A stretch of DNA of 57,977 nt, taken from CBINFS01 sp966250015. Lineage in GTDB: Bacteria; Bacteroidota; Rhodothermia; Rhodothermales; DASSAV01. How positions within the stretch are numbered: position 1 is the stretch's first letter; each line of letters starts with the position of its first letter. The stretch covers positions 1-57,977 of the forward strand of contig CBINFS010000022.1 of assembly GCA_966250015.1 (NCBI GenBank), given 5' to 3'. The position numbers and the translations under genes were made by a program. Shown here one piece after another: positions 36,687-44,762 of this stretch. Below the pieces are notes generated by a model, which was not told the origin of the DNA, did not search any database, and was given only the letters and a program-made list of their open reading frames with translations.

Positions 36687-39032
36687 TCAAGATGGGGGTA
36701 AACCGGTTCTGAATGGAACGACGGGGGTCGGGACGGCCTCGATGGTCCCACGGCCTTCGACGATCGAATAATACTGGTTGACGGCTACGTTCGTAAAAAC
36801 CTCGGTCGTCTGATCCCGATTGGGCCAGATCACCCGTATCTCGTCGATGCGGGTGGCGCGCCCCAGCCCGATTTCCTGCTGGAGGCTCGATGCACCGAAG
36901 CTGCCGCCTGTCGAAACCGTCTGATAGATCGTCCGGCTGCCATCTGGACCTGAAACCCGCAACCGGAGGCGCGCCCCGATGGCCGAGCGGTTAGACGTCG
37001 TGCCCTCCAGCTTGAGCACGACCCACGAGTTCGATTCCGTCCCGGGATTTTCGAACAGCACGTTCCGGAAGTAATCCCCTTCGTAGGCGCCACCCATGAC
37101 GGCGTAGATGTCCTGATCGCCGTCGCGATCCATGTCGGCAAACGCGATGGCGTGGCCTTTCTGGAGGTGGCCGAAGCCTCCGTCGAAGGTGACGTCGACG
37201 AAGCGCTCGCCGCCGTCGTTGAGAAACATGCGGTTCGGCATCAGGGTGCGCAGGTCGGGGGCGCCGGTGCCGAAGTAGATGTCAGAAAAGCCGTCATTGT
37301 TGAGGTCGCCGAAGTTGATGCCCATGGTCCAGAGGCACCAGGCGAGTCCCATCTGCGGCGCGACGTCAGTGAATGTGTTGTCCCCATTGTTCCGGAACAG
37401 GTGGTTCCGCGCCCCTTCGGAGACGATGCCCAGATAATCCGACGCGATGATGGCGGCCGACTCGGCCATCAGGCTGGCGTCGAAGCTGGCCACGAAAATG
37501 TCGTCCCACCCGTCGTTGTTGTAGTCGAAGAAGAACGTTGGAAACGTGAAGTTCGTCCCGCGTATTCCCGCCTTCCCTCCGATTTCTTCGAACCGCCAGT
37601 CGTCGATGGATGTCCCGCCTTTGTTGAGGAAGAGGAGGTTGGGCTTACCGATGATCGAGACGATGAGGTCGCGCAGGCCGTCGTTGTTGACGTCGCCCCA
37701 CGACGATCCCTTCACGAACTCGGTCACGTTGATACCGACCTTCTGGGCGACGTCGGTAAATGTGCCGTCTCCGTTGTTCATGTAGAGGCTCGACGGGTGT
37801 TTGATGCCCGACGTCGTCGGGGTGGCGCTTCCCATCCCGCCCCCGCCGCCGGACTCGTTCCCGATGAAGAGGTCGATCCATCCGTCGTTGTTGAAGTCGG
37901 CCCACACCCCATTCTGCGTGGGGTGGTACGCGAGCAGGCCGCTTTCTTCGGTGACGTCCTCGAACGTCCCGTCGCCGTTGTTTCGCAGGAGTGAGTTCGG
38001 GTGCGCACCGCTGTCGCCGAGCCACGCCCCCCGCAGGATCAGCACATCGACGTCTCCGTCGTTGTCGTAGTCGGCGTGGGACATATTGAGGCCGCTCAGG
38101 ATGCCCTGAAGTCCCGCCGCCTCGGTGTAGTCGACGAAGCCGCCTTCGCCGTCGGCCAGAAAAAGACGGAGCTGCTCGTTGAGCCCATACGCCGACGTCA
38201 TGATGTCGATGAAACCGTCGTTGTTGAAGTCCTCCAACGACACACCCCCCGCCAGACCCATGACGTCCACGTTGAGCATCGGCGCGATGTTCTGAAAACG
38301 CGGAACGAGCGGGCGATCGCGTGCTTCGAGCCCTTCGATTAGGTACGGCCTGGGAACGTCCCGGGGGTACCCTCCAATCGCCATGTACGCCAGATTGAGC
38401 AGCCAGCGCGACACGAGATCGTCGGGAAACTGCTCGAGGATGCTCTCATAGATCTCGATGGCCGCACGCGTCGCCTCCTGTTGTGTGTGAATGGCGTCCC
38501 TGGTTACCGGAATGATGCCGGCGCCGGGTGAACGGTTCAGCTCACTGTTCTCCAGCTCACCTTTTCGCAGCAGTGCGATGGCCTTCAGCTCGTGCAGAGG
38601 TTTGCTTTCTGCGGATAGCACACTGGCCTGCGGTCCGGCTTCCTCGAACAGCTCGTCGAGCGTGCGGAGCGCCTCGTCGAGCTCTCCTGCGTTGATGAGC
38701 GACACGATCAGCCGGTACAGGTATCCAAACCGCTCGACGCCCGTAGACCGCTCGACCTCCACCTTGAGGGACTCGGCCTGCGCACGGTTCAGATGATAGT
38801 ACTTGAAAGGGCTCCGGAGCCCTTCCTCGTAGATCGAGGCCAGTGTTTGCGCCATCGCCACCGTGCCGGGAAACGGCTCGATCGCCGGAGCGACTACCGG
38901 CTCCGGATACACAAGCGGGAACGGTCGCGGATCCTCCCGGCCGCAACCGACCATGAAAAGTACGGCTGCGGAGAGTAAGAAAAGCCGGGTAAGATGGCGT
39001 GGATAGGACACACAAAACCCTCGGCACCACAT
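36687..39032 (-). CDS. CRTAC1-like lipoprotein with FG-GAP/VCBS repeats and ASPIC/UnbV domain
   Basis: A 781-residue protein from ATG 39032. The lipoprotein signal is TRLFLLSAAVLFMVGC. Residues ~50-240 are helical, with TPR-like motifs. Repeated calcium-binding strand motifs follow (LEDFNNDGFIDIMT, DYDNDGDVDVLIL, DFNNDGWIDLFIG, DLNNDGFSDIYFG), the FG-GAP/VCBS signature of an integrin-like propeller. The C-terminal ASPIC/UnbV domain (NRSAIGARLRLRVSGPDGSR; IDEIRVIWPN) closes it. Members occur widely in Bacteroidota as surface or periplasmic proteins that may bind polysaccharide or protein ligands. No operon partner is obvious. Confidence 0.9.
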   Translation of the reverse strand: MWCRGFCVSYPRHLTRLFLLSAAVLFMVGCGREDPRPFPLVYPEPVVAPAIEPFPGTVAMAQTLASIYEEGLRSPFKYYHLNRAQAESLKVEVERSTGVERFGYLYRLIVSLINAGELDEALRTLDELFEEAGPQASVLSAESKPLHELKAIALLRKGELENSELNRSPGAGIIPVTRDAIHTQQEATRAAIEIYESILEQFPDDLVSRWLLNLAYMAIGGYPRDVPRPYLIEGLEARDRPLVPRFQNIAPMLNVDVMGLAGGVSLEDFNNDGFIDIMTSAYGLNEQLRLFLADGEGGFVDYTEAAGLQGILSGLNMSHADYDNDGDVDVLILRGAWLGDSGAHPNSLLRNNGDGTFEDVTEESGLLAYHPTQNGVWADFNNDGWIDLFIGNESGGGGGMGSATPTTSGIKHPSSLYMNNGDGTFTDVAQKVGINVTEFVKGSSWGDVNNDGLRDLIVSIIGKPNLLFLNKGGTSIDDWRFEEIGGKAGIRGTNFTFPTFFFDYNNDGWDDIFVASFDASLMAESAAIIASDYLGIVSEGARNHLFRNNGDNTFTDVAPQMGLAWCLWTMGINFGDLNNDGFSDIYFGTGAPDLRTLMPNRMFLNDGGERFVDVTFDGGFGHLQKGHAIAFADMDRDGDQDIYAVMGGAYEGDYFRNVLFENPGTESNSWVVLKLEGTTSNRSAIGARLRLRVSGPDGSRTIYQTVSTGGSFGASSLQQEIGLGRATRIDEIRVIWPNRDQTTEVFTNVAVNQYYSIVEGRGTIEAVPTPVVPFRTGLPPS

Positions 39033-39167
39033 GATAGATAGCGGAACCGTTCGTACTACATAAACGAAAGCCGCATTGCGGCCCTGAGGGCTGACGTTCA
39101 AAAAGTACGGCTCCGAATTCAACGCGTCAACGCAAAGGCGCCTTGTCAACCGAACATGCCAGCGCCT

Positions 39168-39758
39168 TCAGCTCAGGGCCTCCAGGTGCTTTCGAATCCA
39201 GGCGGCAACTTCGTCAGCCACTTCATTTGGCTCAAGTGATGTCGTATCAATTACGTACGCTGACCATGGGACGCGAACCCGGTGCTTACCGAGCCAACGG
39301 TCCCAGCGCATTTCGTCCCATGAATCGTTTGTGATCACTTCGGGAAGATGGTAGGGGTCGACTACGTGGCGTCGCATCCACGCGGCAAACGCATTGTGGC
39401 GAGGTAATAGCGCGGGATCGTCTCCACGTGCGAGGAGACGTCGGCTCTGCTCTTCTTCCGACACGTCGAGCAGGCACACCGCGATGTCGTCCAGCTGGTC
39501 CGCAGAAGGGACGGCCAGCAGCTCGCCGGGCGGCACCGGGTCGCCACACAGCAGGAAGTGTTTTCCCGACCGCCTGGCCTCGATCGCACGCTGCACCAGG
39601 AGCTCGACCATCTGTGCACGCCACCGTACACTCCACTCAGGCGTCACACCGAGTGTGGCAATTTCTCCGGTCACCAGCCGGTCTTTGAAAAGCGGCTCCA
39701 CCATCCTCCGCACCGTGGACTTGCCCGCACCGGAGGCGCCCGTTATGAGGAAAAACAC
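39168..39758 (-). CDS. P-loop nucleoside/shikimate kinase-like protein
   Basis: A 196-residue protein starting at a GTG and beginning directly with Walker A (FFLITGASGAGKST). A later LLCGDPVPPGEL, RRLLARGDD and KHFLLCG suggest an AAA_18/adenylate-kinase-like lid. Length and layout fit small-molecule kinases or nucleotide hydrolases of the P-loop kinase family. The acceptor substrate is unknown. The gene follows the BON-LysM gene by 17 bp on the same strand. Confidence 0.75.
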   Translation of the reverse strand: MFFLITGASGAGKSTVRRMVEPLFKDRLVTGEIATLGVTPEWSVRWRAQMVELLVQRAIEARRSGKHFLLCGDPVPPGELLAVPSADQLDDIAVCLLDVSEEEQSRRLLARGDDPALLPRHNAFAAWMRRHVVDPYHLPEVITNDSWDEMRWDRWLGKHRVRVPWSAYVIDTTSLEPNEVADEVAAWIRKHLEALS

Positions 39759-39775
39759 GGAATCAGATACTCCGA

Positions 39776-40228
39776 TTAAAGCTGCGACGGAATCCGAATG
39801 GTCTGCCCCGGATAAATCAGGTTGGGATCGTTGATGACTTCCTTGTTTGCCTCGAAGAGCTTGGGCCAGTCGTTCGCATTGCCGTAAAACTTCTTCGCGA
39901 TCTTCGAAAGCGAGTCGCCCGCTTCGATCGTGTAGAACCGGACCTCTTCCTTCTGAGGCCCTGCGGCGGCAGCCGGTGCGTTGACGGTCAGGTGGTCGTC
40001 TTCAACTTTTTCGACGCCCTTGACGTTGCCCGCCAGCAGCACCACCTTCTCCTTGGTGGCCTGTGAATCGACCTGGCCGGATAGCGATACGGTACCGTCC
40101 TTGTACGCCACGTTCAGGTTCTGCACCTTCCCGCTCAATACGGCCGTGATGGTTTGTTTGATCTGCTCAGCCTCTTTCCCCTTCTCGACGTCCTTCCCCC
40201 TGTTCTTCAAGAAGTCAAATAATCCCAT
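39776..40228 (-). CDS. BON-LysM protein, Kbp/YgaU-like
   Basis: A 150-residue protein, same length as the potassium-binding protein Kbp (YgaU) of E. coli. The start MGLFDFLKNRGKDVEKGKEA is typical. The BON domain spans 20-88 (LNVAYKDGTVSLSGQV; AGNVKGVEKVEDD), a linker Ala-rich region follows, and LysM covers 100-150 (YTIEAGDSLSKIAKKFYG; IYPGQTIRIPS). It is cytoplasmic, with no signal peptide. A Shine-Dalgarno (aaggtg) precedes the ATG. Known family members bind K+ and respond to osmotic stress, so the same is inferred here. Confidence 0.92.
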   Translation of the reverse strand: MGLFDFLKNRGKDVEKGKEAEQIKQTITAVLSGKVQNLNVAYKDGTVSLSGQVDSQATKEKVVLLAGNVKGVEKVEDDHLTVNAPAAAAGPQKEEVRFYTIEAGDSLSKIAKKFYGNANDWPKLFEANKEVINDPNLIYPGQTIRIPSQL

Positions 40229-40418
40229 TGCGATCACCTTTGATTGGTTTGAAGAGTTCTTGGATAATACAACTGCCCCTTCACGAACCAAGACAGGTTC
40301 GTCGTCCGAAGGACCGTACCATGCGCATTTTTCAAGGGCGTTACTATTGAAGCATAGGAACTGCCTGCCGACGGGAATAGCTTTCCTATAACAAAACAGG
40401 AATCAAGCGGGCCAGACC

Positions 40419-40631
40419 ATGTCAATCGCCAAAGTCATCGAGGTGTTGGCCGAAGGGCAATCCATCGAGGAAGCCGTTCAGGCAGCCGTAACAGAAGCCG
40501 GCAAAACCGTCAGAGGGATCCGGCACGTCTACATAAACGAGATGCAGGCTATCGTGGAAAACGATAAAGTGGTCCGCTACCGAATAAATGCAAAAATAAC
40601 GTTTGTAGTAGAAGGGGGCGGCCAGAGTTGA
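40419..40631 (+). CDS. Dodecin-family flavin-binding protein
   Basis: A 70-residue protein with the dodecin fold: strand-helix-strand-strand MSIAKVIEVLAEGQSIEEAV, AAVTEAGKTVRGIRHVYIN, IVENDKVVRYRINAKITFVV. Dodecins assemble into 12-mers that store or buffer flavins. The Trp that stacks on flavin in the halobacterial and mycobacterial proteins is Arg here (GIR-H), as in the second bacterial subfamily, so flavin binding may differ. The transcript ends at a strong hairpin at 40720. Confidence 0.92.
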   Translation: MSIAKVIEVLAEGQSIEEAVQAAVTEAGKTVRGIRHVYINEMQAIVENDKVVRYRINAKITFVVEGGGQS

Positions 40632-40719
40632 CCCCCGCAAAACGGATTTTAGCAGGAGGGGCAGTGGTGGCCTGAATTAGAGGATAACGTAGAAGTAAGC
40701 AACTGCCGTGTGGAGGGAT

Positions 40720-40760
40720 AAACCATCGGCGGGCTCACGGGCTCGCCGATGGTTTTTTTT
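40720..40760 (+). terminator. Intrinsic terminator after dodecin gene
   Basis: A 12-bp stem aaaccatcggcg (40720-40731)/cgccgatggttt (40744-40755) with a 12-base loop. It is followed by a run of eight T (40753-40760). It separates the dodecin and helicase transcripts. Confidence 0.9.
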
Positions 40761-40851
40761 GTACCCGTGGTGCATCAAAAGCAGTCAGAACCTTTGGAAC
40801 GAACCCGAAAATCGGTCATACAGGAGGGATCTTAAAAAGCAGCGTGATCCC

Positions 40852-43347
40852 GTGACTGATCTACCCGTCCAATCCGTCCTGCCCGAAATCCGGGAGGCTC
40901 TGCGTACGAGCCAGGCGGCCGTATTGCAGGCGCCGCCCGGTGCGGGGAAGACGACGCTGGTCCCCCTCGCTGTGCTCGACGAGCCCTGGCTGGGCAGCCG
41001 GAAGATTGTGATGCTCGAGCCGCGCCGCCTGGCCGCCCGCGCGGCAGCACACCGAATGGCCTACCTGCTGGGCGGACGCGTCGGCGAGACCGTCGGTTAC
41101 CGGGTGCGCCTCGACACCGTCGTCGGGCCCCGCACCCGCATCGAAGTGGTCACCCAAGGCATCCTGACGCGGCTCCTGTTAAACGACCCCGCTCTCGAAG
41201 ACTATGGCCTCGTCATCTTTGACGAGTTCCACGAGCGCAACGTCCAGTCCGACCTCGGCCTCGCCCTCGTGCTCCAGTCTCGCGAGGTCTTTCGCGACGA
41301 CCTGCGTCTGCTCGTCATGTCCGCCACGCTCGACGGCACACGGGTCGCCCAGCTACTCGGGAGCGCTCCGGTGATCACCAGCGAAGGCCGCGTACACCCC
41401 GTTGAAACCCACTACCTGACCGAAGACCCGGGGCGAAATGTCGAACAGGCCATCGTCCGTACGATTTTGCGATCGCTCGCACGCGACTCGGGGGACGTCC
41501 TCGTCTTTCTTCCTGGCGTTGGCGAAATCCGGCGTGTCGAAAGACGGCTGGTGGAGCGGATAGCCGACCCGTCGATCCGGATTGCCCCGCTGTACGGCAA
41601 CCTGCCCCTCTCCGCGCAGGATCTCGCCATCGCTCCCTCCCCACCGGGCACGCGCAAGGTCGTGCTGGCGACGTCGATCGCCGAAACCAGCCTCACGATC
41701 GAAGGCGTCCGGGTGGTCGTCGACAGCGGGCTGAGGCGCGCGCCGCGGTTCTCCCCACGGAGCGGCATGACGCACCTTGAAACCCTGCGCGTCTCGCGCG
41801 CTTCGGCGGACCAGCGCCGGGGCCGCGCCGGACGCCTGGGGCCTGGCGTCTGTTACCGACAGTGGACCCGCCACACACACGATCACCTCGCTCCCTTCGA
41901 CACGCCGGAGATCCTCGAAGCCGACCTCGCGCCCCTCGCGCTCGACCTCGCCGCGTGGGGTGCTCCCGATCCGAACGATCTCGCCTGGCTCGATCCGCCG
42001 CCACGCGCCGCCTACGAAAGCGCAAGGGCGCTGCTGGCCGATCTCGGCGCGCTCGACACACGGGGAAACGTCACGCCGCACGGAAAAGCGATGGCCGAGC
42101 TGGCCGTGAACCCTCGGCTCGCCCACATGCTGCTCCGTGGCAACGAGATTGGCCATGGCGCTCTTGCCTGTGAAATCGCCGCCTTGCTCACCGAACGCGA
42201 CCTCTTTCGGTCGAAGTCCAGCGTGCCGCAGGCCGATCTCCGCCTGCGCCTCGAAGTGCTCCACCGGCAGGACGGGTATTCCCACTCCGGCCTCACGATT
42301 GAACGATCTGTCGCCAGCAACGTGCGCCGCCAGGCCGATGACCTTCGCCGCCGTTTGAAGCTCGCCCGGCAACCCGTCGAGATCGATGCAGCCGGATTGC
42401 TGCTTGCCTTCGCGTATCCTGACCGTATCGCCCGCAGAAAGCCTGGAAAAGAAGGAAGATTTTTGCTCCGGAACGGCCGGAGCGCCACACTCGGCGCAAA
42501 CGATCCGCTCACCGACGCTGATTTCCTCGTCGCGGCCGACCTCGGTGGGCTCGGGCAAGAGCTCACGATCTACCGCGCCGCACCGGTCACCCGTCGCGAC
42601 ATCGAAGAGCACTTTCACGACCTGATCGAAGAGACCGTCGAGACATCGTGGTTCGCCGATGCCGGCGCAGTGCGATCGGTCCGCTACCGTAAGCTCGGCG
42701 CTCTCGTTCTGAGTGAGGCTCCGGTCCCCGATCCAGCCCCCAATGAGATCAGAACTGCCCTCCTGGACGGCATCCGGCTGGAAGGACTCGACCTCCTGCC
42801 CTGGTCGAAATCGTCCGATACCCTTCGGCAACGCATCGCCTTCCTGCGTTCGATCGATCCGACGTGGCCCGACCTTTCGGACGAAAACCTGATGGCCACG
42901 CTGCCGGAATGGCTCGGACCCTATCTCGATGGGCTGCGCTCACGCCAGGACCTTCAACGTCTCGACCTCACGTCGATCCTGCTCGGCCTCCTCTCCTGGC
43001 CGCAACGCCAGGAGCTCGACCGGCTTGCGCCCACCCACGTCACCGTCCCCAGCGGCTCCTCCATCCCGATCGACTACGCGAATCCCGAATCCCCGGTGCT
43101 TGCCGTCCGCCTCCAGGAGATGTTCGGGGCAACCGAGACACCGCGCATCGCCGGCGGCCGCGTCCCACTTACCATCCACCTGCTGTCACCTGCGCACAGG
43201 CCTGTCCAGATCACGCGGGACCTTGCCGGCTTCTGGAAGTCCGGGTATTTCGAAGTCAAGAAGGACCTGAAGGGCCGCTACCCGAAGCACTACTGGCCCG
43301 ACGACCCCCTCACCGCCAACCCAACGAACCGGGTCCGGCCTCTATAA
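40852..43347 (+). CDS. hrpB: ATP-dependent RNA helicase HrpB
   Basis: An 831-residue DExH helicase from an in-frame GTG at 40852. Earlier in-frame codons span the terminator and are rejected; the Shine-Dalgarno-like aggagg at 40822-40827 is 25 bases away and probably not used. Motifs: Walker A (PPGAGKTT), DEFH (IFDEFHERNVQSDL), SAT (VMSATLDG), motif V (LATSIAETSLTIEGV) and motif VI (QRRGRAGR). Then follow HA2 and the HrpB C-terminal domain (WKSGYFEVKKDLKGRYPKHY). HrpB is linked to RNA remodelling, but its precise role is not settled. Its stop lies 7 bp from a convergent SDR gene. Confidence 0.95.
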   Translation: MTDLPVQSVLPEIREALRTSQAAVLQAPPGAGKTTLVPLAVLDEPWLGSRKIVMLEPRRLAARAAAHRMAYLLGGRVGETVGYRVRLDTVVGPRTRIEVVTQGILTRLLLNDPALEDYGLVIFDEFHERNVQSDLGLALVLQSREVFRDDLRLLVMSATLDGTRVAQLLGSAPVITSEGRVHPVETHYLTEDPGRNVEQAIVRTILRSLARDSGDVLVFLPGVGEIRRVERRLVERIADPSIRIAPLYGNLPLSAQDLAIAPSPPGTRKVVLATSIAETSLTIEGVRVVVDSGLRRAPRFSPRSGMTHLETLRVSRASADQRRGRAGRLGPGVCYRQWTRHTHDHLAPFDTPEILEADLAPLALDLAAWGAPDPNDLAWLDPPPRAAYESARALLADLGALDTRGNVTPHGKAMAELAVNPRLAHMLLRGNEIGHGALACEIAALLTERDLFRSKSSVPQADLRLRLEVLHRQDGYSHSGLTIERSVASNVRRQADDLRRRLKLARQPVEIDAAGLLLAFAYPDRIARRKPGKEGRFLLRNGRSATLGANDPLTDADFLVAADLGGLGQELTIYRAAPVTRRDIEEHFHDLIEETVETSWFADAGAVRSVRYRKLGALVLSEAPVPDPAPNEIRTALLDGIRLEGLDLLPWSKSSDTLRQRIAFLRSIDPTWPDLSDENLMATLPEWLGPYLDGLRSRQDLQRLDLTSILLGLLSWPQRQELDRLAPTHVTVPSGSSIPIDYANPESPVLAVRLQEMFGATETPRIAGGRVPLTIHLLSPAHRPVQITRDLAGFWKSGYFEVKKDLKGRYPKHYWPDDPLTANPTNRVRPL

Positions 43348-43354
43348 TAACGGT

Positions 43355-43972
43355 TTACACCGTGACGCCCGGTGTCCTGTGGAGCCATTCGTCCGACTCC
43401 AGCTGATCCAGCATGAAATGGGCAACGTCGGCGCGGGAGATCCTTGGGAAAAGCCCCACCGTTAGATCCTCTCCCACCTGGTACTGCTTCGTCAGCCTGC
43501 CGTTGGTCAGGATGGTCGGGCGCACGAGGACCCAGTCTACCCTGCTGTTTCGGACGGCCTCTTCCTGTCCCTCGAGGTCTTCTAACTCGGCGGGGATGAG
43601 CTTCCATATCAAGCGAGAGTAGGGCCCCCGGTCCCGAGTGTCGCCCACGCCAAAAGCAGAGAGCACGATCAGGCGGGACGTGCCATGCTGCTCCATGGCG
43701 GTCAGGATGTTTCGTACACCGGTGGTTCGAACAGGCCCGGTCTGCTTCACCCGGCCGCCAAAAACCGCCATCACCGCGTCCTGCCCCGCCATGGCCTCGA
43801 AAAGGCTGTCTTCGGCATACACGTCGCCCTTCACCACCTTGACGGGAGCGGCATACTCACGGAGCTTCGACGGCGTGCGCACGAACGCCGTAACCTCGTG
43901 CCCTCGCTCCAGCGCCTGCTCGAGCATCACTTTTCCCGTCCGTCCTGAAGCACCAACAATGAGGATGCGCAT
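43355..43972 (-). CDS. NAD(P)-binding SDR-like protein (NmrA type)
   Basis: A 205-residue Rossmann protein: MRILIVGASGRTGKVMLEQA with GASGRTG, a TGPVRTTGVRNILTAMEQ segment, and YSRLIWKLIPAELEDLEGQE, typical of NAD(P)-binding flavin-reductase/NmrA-like proteins. The classical YxxxK pair is not obvious. A second, distant relative (7342-8097) lies elsewhere in the window. The role may be flavin reduction or redox sensing; this is inference. It is divergent from the NTase-HEPN pair. Confidence 0.85.
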   Translation of the reverse strand: MRILIVGASGRTGKVMLEQALERGHEVTAFVRTPSKLREYAAPVKVVKGDVYAEDSLFEAMAGQDAVMAVFGGRVKQTGPVRTTGVRNILTAMEQHGTSRLIVLSAFGVGDTRDRGPYSRLIWKLIPAELEDLEGQEEAVRNSRVDWVLVRPTILTNGRLTKQYQVGEDLTVGLFPRISRADVAHFMLDQLESDEWLHRTPGVTV

Positions 43973-44070
43973 AGAAAGGTATGGTTTGAAGAAAACTATC
44001 CGGTTGAATGACTACCTGGGTACCATCTGAAATAAAGGAGCCTGTGAACACAATTAAGTATATTGCTAGT

Positions 44071-44385
44071 ATGGAAACAGTTATTTCTCGTGTTGACACG
44101 CTCGCCCTCTTCGCTCGAGCGGTCCGCGAAAAATATCGAGACCGCATCCGTGGCCTCTATGCATTAAGTGATCACCCTTTTGAAGAAGGTGACGACGAAA
44201 CGTTGTACGTGGTTGTCCAGCTCGACAGCCACACCTGGGAGGATGTGGACGTGCTCTCAAAGCTGGCTTTCAGTGTCCAGGAACAGGTCGATTTCGCCCT
44301 TGACATCACGCCATTCATCCTGGATTCTGGCATCCCCGACGACCCGCTCGCTCGATTGGTGAGCGCAGAGGGGGTTGCCCTATGA
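44071..44385 (+). CDS. Degenerate minimal nucleotidyltransferase (antitoxin-like)
   Basis: A 104-residue protein from ATG 44071; an upstream in-frame ATG at 44008 is possible. The segment REKYRDRIRGLYALSDHPFE, then DETLYVVVQLDSHTWEDVDV and a C-terminal helix with DITPFILDSGIPDDPL, match the secondary-structure pattern of small MNT nucleotidyltransferases. The normal GSxxxG loop appears as LYALSD and the DxD pair is unclear, so catalysis is doubtful. It overlaps the following HEPN-type ORF by ATGA, the usual arrangement of MNT-HEPN (type VII) toxin-antitoxin pairs. Confidence 0.6.
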   Translation: METVISRVDTLALFARAVREKYRDRIRGLYALSDHPFEEGDDETLYVVVQLDSHTWEDVDVLSKLAFSVQEQVDFALDITPFILDSGIPDDPLARLVSAEGVAL

Positions 44386-44750
44386 TACTCCATGACAAAT
44401 GGATGGGTAGAGCGCGTCAGTTCATTTCCGATGCGCTCTTTCTGTAAGAATCCAACCGTTTCGAGTCGGCTCTCATCACGTCGTACTTCGCTTGCTTCAG
44501 CGCTTGTATGGCGCTGGCAACACGCTACGAAGTCGTCCTTCAAAAAAGGAGTAAGCTTCACCGCATGGCCAGCGCCATCTTGTACTGGGAACTTCGCCTT
44601 TTGACCAAGGATGATGCTGCCTCCGTCAAGGTTCTTGAGAACCGGCGGTATGAAGTACATTACCGCCTGGGTTATGTTGATGAACACTTGGCGAGAGATT
44701 GTTATGAGCGAGCGGCATCTATACTGAATCGGATCGAGCCGATACTTTAG
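44382..44750 (+). pseudogene. HEPN-domain toxin with in-frame stop
   Basis: A 123-codon frame beginning ATG 44382 (overlapping the NTase stop) reads MGRARQFISDALFL, then TAA at 44445-44447, and continues ESNRFESALITSYFACFSAC to a natural stop at 44750. The stop stands where the family has Tyr or a hydrophobic residue (TAA from TAC/TAT by one change). The C-terminal half has the Rx4H motif (NRRYEVHYRLGYVDEH), the RNase-type signature of HEPN proteins. If correct, the toxin is inactivated, or reads through, or restarts at the ATG at 44508. A sequencing error is possible. Confidence 0.65.
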
Positions 44751-44762
44751 AACCTCCTCGCC

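Noticed and set aside
41353..42831. 492-codon minus-strand ORF opposite hrpB
   Set aside because: Antisense shadow; all helicase motifs lie on the plus strand.
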